Assembly: GCA_964511185.1 (NCBI GenBank)
Contig: CAZEDU010000106.1
Location: forward strand, 1 to 17,578
From: CAZEDU01 sp964511185
Lineage (GTDB): Bacteria; Myxococcota; Myxococcia; Myxococcales; Myxococcaceae
Reading direction: 5' to 3'
DNA: 17,578 nucleotides
Numbering within the stretch: position 1 is the first letter of the stretch; each line of letters opens with the position of its first letter. The translations under genes and the position numbers were made by a program. The notes under the pieces were generated by a model, which saw only the letters and a program-made list of their open reading frames with translations, was not told where the DNA came from and ran no database searches. This document shows positions 8,706-17,578 of the stretch, piece by piece.

Positions 8706-10367
8706 TTACTCGGGCGGGTTGTGCGCGCGCTTGTCCTGCCGCTCGAGCGGCACCGGCACGGGCCGCCAGCGCGAGATCCAAATGGCAACTGCGAGGAGCA
8801 ACAGCGCGAGACCACCACTCCAATCACCCATGGAAGAACACCCCACTCCCGGGCCCCCGTCGTTCGGCGGGTCCCCGGCCGTCTGTTCTGCTTGGTTGGA
8901 CTGCTTCTCGTGCGCCGGACCCTGGTCCCGCGCGTACTTTCGACTCGCCACCTTGCCGGTGCCGACGGAGGTGCACAGCGGATCCGCGCCATAGACGCGG
9001 ACGCGGAAAGAGGTGCCCTTCTGTCCCGAGATCTTCGCCTGCAGGCAGTTGCTCGACTTCAGCGTCACCGGCTGCTCGATCGACGCGACGGCGTGCTTGA
9101 AGTCGCTCGGCCCCGCCACGGCATCGCCGTTAAGGCTCACCCAACCCGACGTGGCCGGCTGACCTTTGTAGCCGTTCTCGATGCAGACGATGCCCGCGCC
9201 GGGCTTGGCCGAGAACTTCGCCTGCTTGTTCTTCGGCGTGCCGGTGCCGCGCACCACGTCGAGCGTGGTGAGCAGCGGACGCTGGCCGGGGGCGGCGCAG
9301 CTGGTGAGGCTCTGGCCGCTCGGCGCGCAGTTCGGATCGCTCAGCGTGAACGTGTGCGCGTAGACGTTCTGATCCGCCTCGAGCACCGACCAGACCACGC
9401 GCACCTGACGGCCGACCACCGAGATGTCGTTGAGCGTCTCGTCGAGCGTCGGCGTGTCGGTCAGGCGGTAGAGCACGCTCGACTCGAGGTCGTAGAGGTA
9501 GATGTCGAAGTTCGGGATGGCGCTGGACAGATCGCGCGACTCGAACGCGATGACGTTGCCGCTCACGTTCGGGTTTCGCTGCTCTCCCGGCAGCGGGAGC
9601 TCTTCCTCGGGGCCGCCCAGGACGCTGCGNNNNNNNNNNGCGTCCGTCGTGCTGCCGGCGCGCGAGGCGCCGTACACCACCACGTGGCCGTTGGTGTCGG
9701 GGAACGACTCGGGATCGGGCGTCTGCGTCACCGCGGAGACGACCCAGCCCACCCCGCTCGTCTTCACCGCCTGGAAGATGTCGCAGGCGGCGGTGGTGCT
9801 CGCGCACTGCTCCCAGACGATCACGCGCCCGTCCGCCGAGACCGCGGCGTTGCGGTCGAGGAGGGCGTCGTTGGTGAGGCGATCGAGCGTGCCCAGGCGC
9901 AGGTCGTAGGCCATGATCTCGGAGGTCTGGACGCTGCCGGTGGAGAAGCCGAAGTCCTGCCAAGCCACCGTGGTGTCGCCGATCGCCGCGCCGCGGCGGT
10001 TGCTCTCCGGCTGCGGATCGAGCTCGATCGCCGGCCCCGCGGTCGAGACGTCGAACGACCAGATGGCCTGACGGCCCGCGCCGATGCGCGTGAACACCAC
10101 GGTGTTGCCGCTCACGTCGGACAGGAAGTCGAACGCGCCGTCGTTCGAGATGCCGCGGTCGGTGCTGGTGCTGAACCGGAAGTAACGGATCTGCGTCGAT
10201 CCGTTGAGGGAGCTGGTGTACGCGGCGTAGTCGTTGCTGACGTGCGGATCGGTCTGGTGGCCCGCCGAGTCGTTCACCACCGTGGTGGTGCCGCCGATCG
10301 TCGTTCCTGTGGAGTAGGCGCTCGCCAGCGCGGGGAACAGGAGCAACGCGAGAACGCCACGACGCAT
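8706..10367 (-). CDS. TolB-like seven-repeat beta-propeller with C-terminal membrane anchor (MYXO-CTERM-like)
   Basis: About 553 residues (counting ten N as four codons), ATG at 10367, TAA at 8706. An ATG 36 bases upstream is open, but the chosen one has AGAGG five bases before it and begins a clean signal peptide (MRRGVLALLLFPALASA). Seven propeller-type repeats with a core like VSGNxVVF occur near residues 40, 80, 125, 172, 222, 265 and 312, which fits a seven-bladed propeller. Residues about 385-460 form a small beta-domain (GWVSLNG, GPSDF, PVTL, then a RVRV strand) of a kind seen in secreted bacterial proteins. Residues 508-535 (VGCSSMGDWSGG, hydrophobic helix, SRWR) look like a divergent MYXO-CTERM, but with one Cys and a 17-residue tail. 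Ten N fall between blades 5 and 6 without breaking the frame. Probable surface or periplasmic binding protein. Confidence 0.87.
   Translation of the reverse strand: MRRGVLALLLFPALASAYSTGTTIGGTTTVVNDSAGHQTDPHVSNDYAAYTSSLNGSTQIRYFRFSTSTDRGISNDGAFDFLSDVSGNTVVFTRIGAGRQAIWSFDVSTAGPAIELDPQPESNRRGAAIGDTTVAWQDFGFSTGSVQTSEIMAYDLRLGTLDRLTNDALLDRNAAVSADGRVIVWEQCASTTAACDIFQAVKTSGVGWVVSAVTQTPDPESFPDTNGHVVVYGASRAGSTTDXXXXRSVLGGPEEELPLPGEQRNPNVSGNVIAFESRDLSSAIPNFDIYLYDLESSVLYRLTDTPTLDETLNDISVVGRQVRVVWSVLEADQNVYAHTFTLSDPNCAPSGQSLTSCAAPGQRPLLTTLDVVRGTGTPKNKQAKFSAKPGAGIVCIENGYKGQPATSGWVSLNGDAVAGPSDFKHAVASIEQPVTLKSSNCLQAKISGQKGTSFRVRVYGADPLCTSVGTGKVASRKYARDQGPAHEKQSNQAEQTAGDPPNDGGPGVGCSSMGDWSGGLALLLLAVAIWISRWRPVPVPLERQDKRAHNPPE
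9630..9639. other. Ten-N scaffold gap within the propeller gene
   Basis: Exactly ten N. The frame on both sides is the same if the true gap length is 1 modulo 3. Flanks share only GCG, so merging them would break the frame. Here sequence is probably truly missing, in the stretch joining blades 5 and 6. Confidence 0.7.
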
Positions 10368-10421
10368 GAACGCCTCTTCATTCTCGGTACGCGCCCCCGG
10401 CAACGCACCGCCTCACCTCTC

Positions 10422-10450
10422 GGCAACCATGGCCCGCCAACCGATGGCCC
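10422..10450. repeat. Imperfect tandem repeat in the leader of the propeller gene
   Basis: Two adjacent near-identical units, GGCAACC-ATGGCCC (10422-10435) and GCCAACCGATGGCCC (10436-10450), lie about 55-85 bases upstream of the start at 10367 and downstream of the predicted promoter. They could be a protein-binding site or an RNA structure in the leader. No partner is known. Confidence 0.45.
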
Positions 10451-10512
10451 CACGGTTTTGCGCACGCGCGCTTTCGCTCGCGATTGCCCTGAGCAAGTGA
10501 AGATTTCCGGCG

Positions 10513-10542
10513 AGTGTAGGGACTGGCAAAAAGGAGCGTCAA
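10513..10542 (-). promoter_or_regulatory. Sigma-70-like promoter for the surface-protein operon
   Basis: On the minus strand TTGACG (10542-10537) and TACACT (10518-10513) are separated by 18 bases, which include a T-run. It begins 13 bases beyond the FecR gene stop and would give a leader of about 140 bases before the ATG at 10367. It is the best promoter-like sequence I found in the 188-base intergenic stretch and fits a separate transcription unit for the four downstream genes. Confidence 0.5.
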
Positions 10543-10555
10543 GGCGACGGGGCAC

Positions 10556-11512
10556 TCACCTGGCGGGTGCGGGATCGTCCCACAGCCCGGGATCGATCGA
10601 AGGCTTTCGCACCGTCGTGTCGACCGTCACTTTGTGGTGCGACTGTTGCGCACGACCTCCCACCGCCTTGGCGCGGATGGAGATCGGGTTCTCGCCTTCC
10701 TTCAGCGTGAGCTCGTGCTCGAAGCGGCCTTCGGCGTCGGGGCGCAGCGTGGTGCCGGAGAGCTCGACCACCGCGCCCGGCTCGACCTGTCCGCTCAGCT
10801 TGAGCCGCTTGCGGTTCAACACCGCCGCGTCCGGCAAGGTCACCTTGAGCAGCAGCGTGGAGGGAATCGGCGCCGGCTCGGTGGGGCCCTGACCGGGACG
10901 CACGATCGACTGCTGCCCGGCGCGCACGATGACGGTCTTGCCGCCGCCTTGAAACTGCAGCTCGCCCTCGCGGGTGCCGACCGCGACCGTGCCCTGACCG
11001 TTGTTGGTGATCGCGAACGCGCCCGCCTGGGTGGTGGCCACCGCGTCGCTTCCGCGCGCGCGCACCTCGAAGGTGTGCTTCGCCGCGCCGCGCACGCTCG
11101 CGCTCGCCATGCCGCTCTCGAGCATCAGCTTGGAAATCGACGCCGACAGCTCCGAGATGCTGACCTCGGTGCCCGGCTCCATCGTCACCTCGTACGCCTC
11201 TCCGCCCGCCAGCACCGCGCGGCCGGTCGGCAGGGTTCGCACCCCGTCGGCCGCGCCGAGCACCGTGCCGGCGTCGGCGGCCTCCCAGGGCCCCGCGCCG
11301 CGACGCACCTCCACGCCGCCCTCCACCTCGCGCAGCGTCAGCTCGACCGGCCGCGCCGGGGCGGGCTCGGACGAAGGGGGCGGCGGCACGGCCGGCTCGG
11401 GCGAGGCGCGTCCCAAGAAAAGGAAATACCCGACGGGCAAGGCGAGCAGGATCAGCGCCAGCGCGAGGAAGAAACCGAGCGACGACCGTCGGGCGGGGGT
11501 GCTCTCGGCCAA
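10556..11512 (-). CDS. Membrane-anchored FecR-domain protein with C-terminal Ig-like domain
   Basis: 318 residues, TTG start at 11512 and TGA at 10556. No ATG or GTG in frame precedes the transmembrane segment, so TTG is the only reasonable start. Residues 12-34 form one membrane helix after a short basic N-terminus. Residues 35-54 are a Pro/Ala-rich linker. Residues about 56-205 match a FecR-type domain (VRTLPTGRAVL; PGTEVSI; FEVRA; VAVGTREGELQF; VRAGQQSIV). Residues about 222-298 are an Ig-like unit (LSGQVEPGAVVEL, DAEGRF, LKEGENPISI) of glucodextranase-B-like type. In iron uptake FecR controls an ECF sigma factor, but no sigma or TonB receptor gene is adjacent, so this is probably one of the many stand-alone FecR proteins of Myxococcota with a structural or sensing role in the periplasm. 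It diverges from the zinc-finger membrane gene and may precede the surface operon as a regulator or separate unit. Confidence 0.85.
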   Translation of the reverse strand: MAESTPARRSSLGFFLALALILLALPVGYFLFLGRASPEPAVPPPPSSEPAPARPVELTLREVEGGVEVRRGAGPWEAADAGTVLGAADGVRTLPTGRAVLAGGEAYEVTMEPGTEVSISELSASISKLMLESGMASASVRGAAKHTFEVRARGSDAVATTQAGAFAITNNGQGTVAVGTREGELQFQGGGKTVIVRAGQQSIVRPGQGPTEPAPIPSTLLLKVTLPDAAVLNRKRLKLSGQVEPGAVVELSGTTLRPDAEGRFEHELTLKEGENPISIRAKAVGGRAQQSHHKVTVDTTVRKPSIDPGLWDDPAPAR

Positions 11513-11584
11513 AGTGATTCGAATCGTACTCGAAACGACGGCGCCGCAAGGAGTGCTGGCACTCGGGCGGAAGCCAGCGCAAGA
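11513..11584. promoter_or_regulatory. Divergent control region with spaced TCGAA sites
   Basis: These 72 bases separate the FecR gene from the B-box membrane gene. They hold a perfect 10-base palindrome GATTCGAATC (11516-11525). A second TCGAA at 11530-11534 starts 11 bases after the first (11519-11523), about one helical turn. A TACGAT at 11530-11525 on the minus strand could be a -10 element for the FecR gene. Direct proof of operator function is lacking. Confidence 0.3.
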
Positions 11585-13069
11585 ATGTCACCGCCCTCCA
11601 AGCAGGAGCGACCCACGGCTACGGAAATCAACCCAGCGGGGCTTCCGGTTCGCTGCCTCAAACACCGCGCGCTCGCGGGCTGGAAGTGTGATGGCTGTCA
11701 GCGCGTGCTCTGCCCCGACTGCGTGGCCACGCGCAACCTGACCGGGACCTTGATCAACGTCAGCGTCTGCTGCCGCGCGCTCGCCGCGCAGATCACCTTG
11801 CCGCGCCGCCGGCGCTACCACTTCCCCTCGCTGATGCTGAGCGCGTTCAAGTACCCGCTCAACCGGGTCGGGCTCATGTCGATGCTCGGCGTGGGGATCG
11901 TCTCGTACGTGCTCTTGCTTCACCCCATCGGGCTGGTGCTCTCGCTCGGGGTGATTTTCGGGTCCTGCTACGCGCTCGTTCGGCAGACCGCGCGCGGATC
12001 GGCCGACTTCGAGCCGCCCGACTTCGTGGACACGCTGTCCGACATTCTCTGGCCCGCCACCAAGGGCCTCATCGCCACCGCGCCCATCTGGCTCACCCTC
12101 ACGTGGTGGCTGCTCGAGGGCGTGTGGGGCGGCGGCGCCGTCGCGTTGCTCGCCCGGCCGGGCTTTTGGCTGATGGTGCTGTTCGCGCTGTCGTACCTGC
12201 CGATCGCCCTGCTCGTCGCCGCGACCAACACCTTCGTCCTCCGCCTGTTCAACCCGGTCGCGCTCGTCGCGTACATCCGACGCATCGGCGCCGACTATGG
12301 GCTGATGGTGGCGGCGTTGGTGCCGCTCGCGCTGCTGCAGCTGGCGCTGGTGGCCATCGCGGGCGCCGTGCTGCACCTGATGCCGGTGCCTTTCCTGCCG
12401 AGCGCGCTCACCCAGGCGGTGGCCTGCTACGTGCCGTTCGTCTTCGCCCGCATGTTGGGCTCGCTGCTCTTCCTGCACGGCGACAAGCTCGAGTACGGCG
12501 TCGCGTCGGACTACCAGGTGCCGGTGCTGCCGGGCGTGGAGCCGCGCGGGGTGCTCAGCGAGGACCAGCAAACCGCCGAGGAGGCCGCGCAGCGCCGCGC
12601 CAAGGCGCCGCTCGAGCTCGAGGAGCCCGAGCCGGCCGCCGCCCCTCCGCCCGCGCCGGCGCGGCCGCTCGCGCTCGACGCGGAGGCGCTGGCGGCGCCG
12701 AAGACCGAAGACGTGGGCCAGCAGATCATCGCGGCGACCGAGCGCGGCGACGCCGACGAGGCGCTCGCGCTTTACCGCGCCGCGCGCGAGGCGGCCGAGC
12801 TGCCCGCCGCCGCGCACTTCCACGCCGGGCGCGCCGCCGCCGTGCTGCAGGACTTCCAGCTGTCCGCCCACGCCTTCGCGGCCGCCGCGGAGAAGACCCC
12901 GGATCAGGCGCTCGCTTCCCGCGCGCTGGTCCTCCTCGGCCGCGTCCACCGAGAGCAGCTCAACGACGTCGAAGCCGCGCACCGCGCCTTCCAGCAGGTC
13001 ATCGACCGCTACCCCGACACGCCGGCGGCGGCCTTCGTGCACAAGTACCTGGCCGAGAAGTCCGGTTGA
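11585..13069 (+). CDS. B-box-type zinc-finger membrane protein with TPR-like C-terminus
   Basis: 494 residues, ATG at 11585 (GGAAG about 11 bases upstream), TGA at 13069. The reading frame is open far upstream, but that part is antisense to the FecR gene and has non-protein-like composition, so this ATG is preferred. N-terminal Cys/His residues C24, H27, C35, C38, C43, C46 and C62-C63 form a B-box-like double zinc site, facing the cytoplasm. Residues about 97-300 hold five or six membrane helices separated by DFEPPDFVDTL (141-151), an arrangement resembling DUF4013/Yip1-type membrane proteins. A Pro/Ala/Glu linker (about 325-375) leads to a TPR-like helical region (378-494; GDADEALALYRAA, FHAGRAAAVLQDF, AHRAFQQVIDRYPDTPAA). 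TPR and zinc finger suggest a protein-interaction role at the inner membrane; partner unknown. It ends 25 bases from the convergent kinase gene. Confidence 0.87.
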   Translation: MSPPSKQERPTATEINPAGLPVRCLKHRALAGWKCDGCQRVLCPDCVATRNLTGTLINVSVCCRALAAQITLPRRRRYHFPSLMLSAFKYPLNRVGLMSMLGVGIVSYVLLLHPIGLVLSLGVIFGSCYALVRQTARGSADFEPPDFVDTLSDILWPATKGLIATAPIWLTLTWWLLEGVWGGGAVALLARPGFWLMVLFALSYLPIALLVAATNTFVLRLFNPVALVAYIRRIGADYGLMVAALVPLALLQLALVAIAGAVLHLMPVPFLPSALTQAVACYVPFVFARMLGSLLFLHGDKLEYGVASDYQVPVLPGVEPRGVLSEDQQTAEEAAQRRAKAPLELEEPEPAAAPPPAPARPLALDAEALAAPKTEDVGQQIIAATERGDADEALALYRAAREAAELPAAAHFHAGRAAAVLQDFQLSAHAFAAAAEKTPDQALASRALVLLGRVHREQLNDVEAAHRAFQQVIDRYPDTPAAAFVHKYLAEKSG

Positions 13070-13094
13070 GGCGCCCAGGCTCAGCGCTCCCGCG

Positions 13095-15016
13095 CTAGCG
13101 AATCACGCCGACGCCCTGGCCCCCCACCGGGACCGCGGGCGAAGGCCGAGGCTCCGGGGCCTGCGCGATCGCCGGGATGCGAACGCGGAACGTCGCCCCG
13201 TGCCCTTCCTGGCTGTCGACCTCGATGCGGCCGTGGTGGTCCTGCACCATGCGATACGCGACGGAGAGCCCTAGGCCGACGTTCGACCAGACGTCCTTGG
13301 TGGTGAAGAACGGATCGAAGATGCGCTCCAGGTGCTCGCGCTTGATGCCCTTGCCGCTGTCGCGCACCTCGATCAGCACCTCGCCGCCCTCTTCGCGGGC
13401 CGCCACCACGAGCCGCTTGGTCGCGGCCTTGGCCATCGCGGTGCGCGCGTTCGAGATCAGCGCGCCGAGCACCGCGGCGAGCTGCGCTGGGTCGGCCTGA
13501 ATCGTCGGAGGCATCTCGGGCAACGACAGCTCGAGCTGGACGCCGTCCTCCCTGAGCCCGCGCTCGGCGGAGTGCACCGCGCTGCGCACCACCGCGTTCA
13601 GGTCGGTCGCGCGCAGCTCCGCGTGGCCCTGAATCTGCGAGAAGCGCAGCAGGTTATCGGTGATCTCTTTGCACCGCTTCGCGCTCTGTTCGATCTTGTG
13701 GAGCGTCTCGAAGTCGGGGTCCTGCTCGGACCGCTCGAGCATCATCAGCTGCGCGTTGCCCAAGATGCCGCAGAGCGGGTTGTTGATCTCGTGCGCCACC
13801 CCGGCCCCCAGCTGGCCAATCGCCGCGAGCTTCTGGGCCTCGACCAGCTGGGCCTGCGCGGCCTTCAAGTCGGCCGTGGCCGCCTCGACCTGCTCCTTGA
13901 GCTCCTCGTTCCACCGCGTGAGCCGCCCGCGCGCGGTCTCGAGCTCGGCGCCCATGTGATTGAAAGCGACGGCCAGCTCCGCCAGCTCGTCCTTGCCGAT
14001 GACCGGCAGGCGGCGCGACAGATCGCCCCGCGCGAACGCCTCGGCGCCCGCGGCCACCGTGAGCAGGCGGCGGTTGATCCGCCGCGTGAACAGCCCCCCG
14101 AGCACGAGCAGCACCACCACGCCCAGCCCCGTCGCGCCGAGCACGGTGCGCCGCAGCGTCCGCACCGGGGCGATCGCCGTCGCCTCGGGCAGGAGCGCCA
14201 CCGCCACCAGCCCCAGCCGGTCCGGCACCCGGGCCGCGGCCCCCAGCTGCCCTTCCGGCTGCTCCACCTTCAGCGGAATGCTCGAGCGCCCCTCGAGCGC
14301 GCCGCGCAGCCGTCCCCACTGCGCCGGGTCGATCTTCGTCAGCCGCCGCTCGACGCGGCTCGCCGCCACCACCCGCCCGTCGCCGTCCCACAGCTCGAGC
14401 CGGGCGTCGGCTTCGGTGGCGCGGGCGCGCAGCGCCTGCTCGATGTCGTGCAGGCTCAGCTCGGCGAGCGCGAACGGCGCGTCGACGCCCTCGTCGAGCT
14501 TGACCGCCACCGCGATCGCCGGCGCCTCCGCCGCGCCTGTCTCGTAGACCGACGAGATGGCCGCGGCGCCGCGGCCGCCCTTGAGCAGCGGGGCCAGCGG
14601 GATCGCCTCGACCAGCCGCTCGAGCCCTTGCTCCGGCGAGAACCCGCGGTGGCCGCCGCCGGCCTCCCGGAGAAACACCGGCTCCGACCGGCTCGACCGC
14701 GCGCCGCCTTCATGGCGCACCAGCACCACCGCCGAGACGAGCGGCGACTGCTGGTAGAGCAACGACAGCGCGCCGCGCAGCTCGTCGCCCTGGGCGGCCT
14801 TCCAGTCGATGAGCTCGGAGGCGCGCGACAGCGCGTCGATCGCGCCCATCAGCTGAAAGGCGGTCGACTCGGCGGCGGCGGTCGCCAGCGCGATCTGCTC
14901 TCCCTGCAGCCGCTGGCGGAGCGCGTCTTCGGACTGCCGCAGCACCCAGAAGCCGACCAGCGCCAACGGCAGCACCGTGGCGGCCAGCATGAAGAGGACG
15001 AGCTGTTGGTAGAGCC

Positions 15017-15020
<4 letters not shown>
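13095..15020 (-). CDS. Membrane sensor histidine kinase (periplasmic sensor, HAMP, HisKA, HATPase)
   Basis: 641 residues, ATG at 15020, TAG at 13095. One membrane helix at about 7-28 and another at 292-312 enclose a periplasmic sensor of about 260 residues, possibly of Cache type by size and layout. HAMP follows (about 313-365), then a coiled coil (365-400). HisKA has the phospho-accepting H410 in VAHEINNPLCGILGN. The HATPase domain shows the N box (LISNARTAM, N524), G1 (DSGKG, 554-558), F box (FDPFFTTK) and G2 (GLGLS), so the kinase looks active. The HEINNPL type with GNAQL resembles NtrB-like kinases that feed NtrC-type regulators. The C-terminal 25 residues are Pro/Gly-rich and unstructured. 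The start overlaps the stop of the upstream hybrid kinase (ATGA), so both are probably produced together. It has no receiver and no cognate regulator in the window. Confidence 0.95.

Positions 15021-17578
<2,558 letters not shown>

Noticed and set aside
10368..10403. Upstream ATG (10403) as start of the propeller gene
   Set aside because: It would put 12 polar residues before the signal peptide. The ATG at 10367 has AGAGG five bases upstream and a normal signal peptide.
7062..10892. Plus-strand open frame of about 1,276 codons
   Set aside because: Antisense to the Ig, propeller and FecR genes; low-complexity composition and crosses their intergenic regions.
11588..13042. Minus-strand open frame of 484 codons opposite the B-box gene
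   Set aside because: His/Arg/Glu-rich shadow. The plus strand has zinc ligands, membrane helices and TPR-like helices in a coherent order.
13083..13096. AGCGC-TCCC-GCGCT hairpin between convergent genes as a terminator
   Set aside because: Only five base pairs, no T-tract, and it overlaps the kinase stop codon.

Overview
The window is a G+C-rich (about 70% by eye) stretch from a Gram-negative bacterium, most likely a member of the Myxococcota. The lineage call rests on a MYXO-CTERM-type C-terminus in the leftmost gene, a weaker one in a second secreted protein, FecR-domain and B-box/TPR membrane proteins, a large outer-membrane barrel, and dense multidomain two-component signalling. Seven protein genes fill nearly the whole window. 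I found no RNA genes, CRISPR arrays, insertion sequences or phage genes. No intergenic stretch exceeds about 190 bases. Two runs of exactly ten N mark scaffold joins at 3528-3537 and 9630-9639.

Right side (13095-17578, minus strand): two histidine kinases read leftward and overlap by ATGA. The upstream one enters from the window edge and is a soluble hybrid kinase with the order GAF, PAS, HisKA, HATPase, REC, REC, degenerate GGDEF. The downstream one is a membrane kinase with a periplasmic sensor, HAMP and coiled coil, and no receiver. No stand-alone response regulator or output gene is visible. Convergent to them on the plus strand (11585-13069) is a membrane protein with an N-terminal B-box-like zinc finger and a C-terminal TPR-like region. 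It shares a 72-base divergent region with a FecR-domain gene.

Left side (1-11512, minus strand): five envelope or secreted proteins read in one direction. They are a membrane-anchored FecR/Ig-like protein, a seven-repeat TolB-like propeller with a C-terminal membrane anchor, a multi-Ig (Big_1-like) exported protein, a roughly 1,200-residue outer-membrane beta-barrel with SdrD-B-like and Ig-like N-terminal domains, and a propeller/PKD/DUF11 protein ending in MYXO-CTERM and still open at the window edge. The last four look like one transcription unit behind a sigma-70-like promoter at 10513-10542. Three of the five appear to start at TTG or CTG, and the barrel gene is also split by an artefactual scaffold gap, so conventional gene calling would probably miss or mis-start it.

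The most interesting candidate system is this surface cluster: a coupled Ig-protein / outer-membrane barrel / MYXO-CTERM trio with a related Ig-like fold recurring in several neighbours. A joint surface-display, adhesion or export role is inference only.
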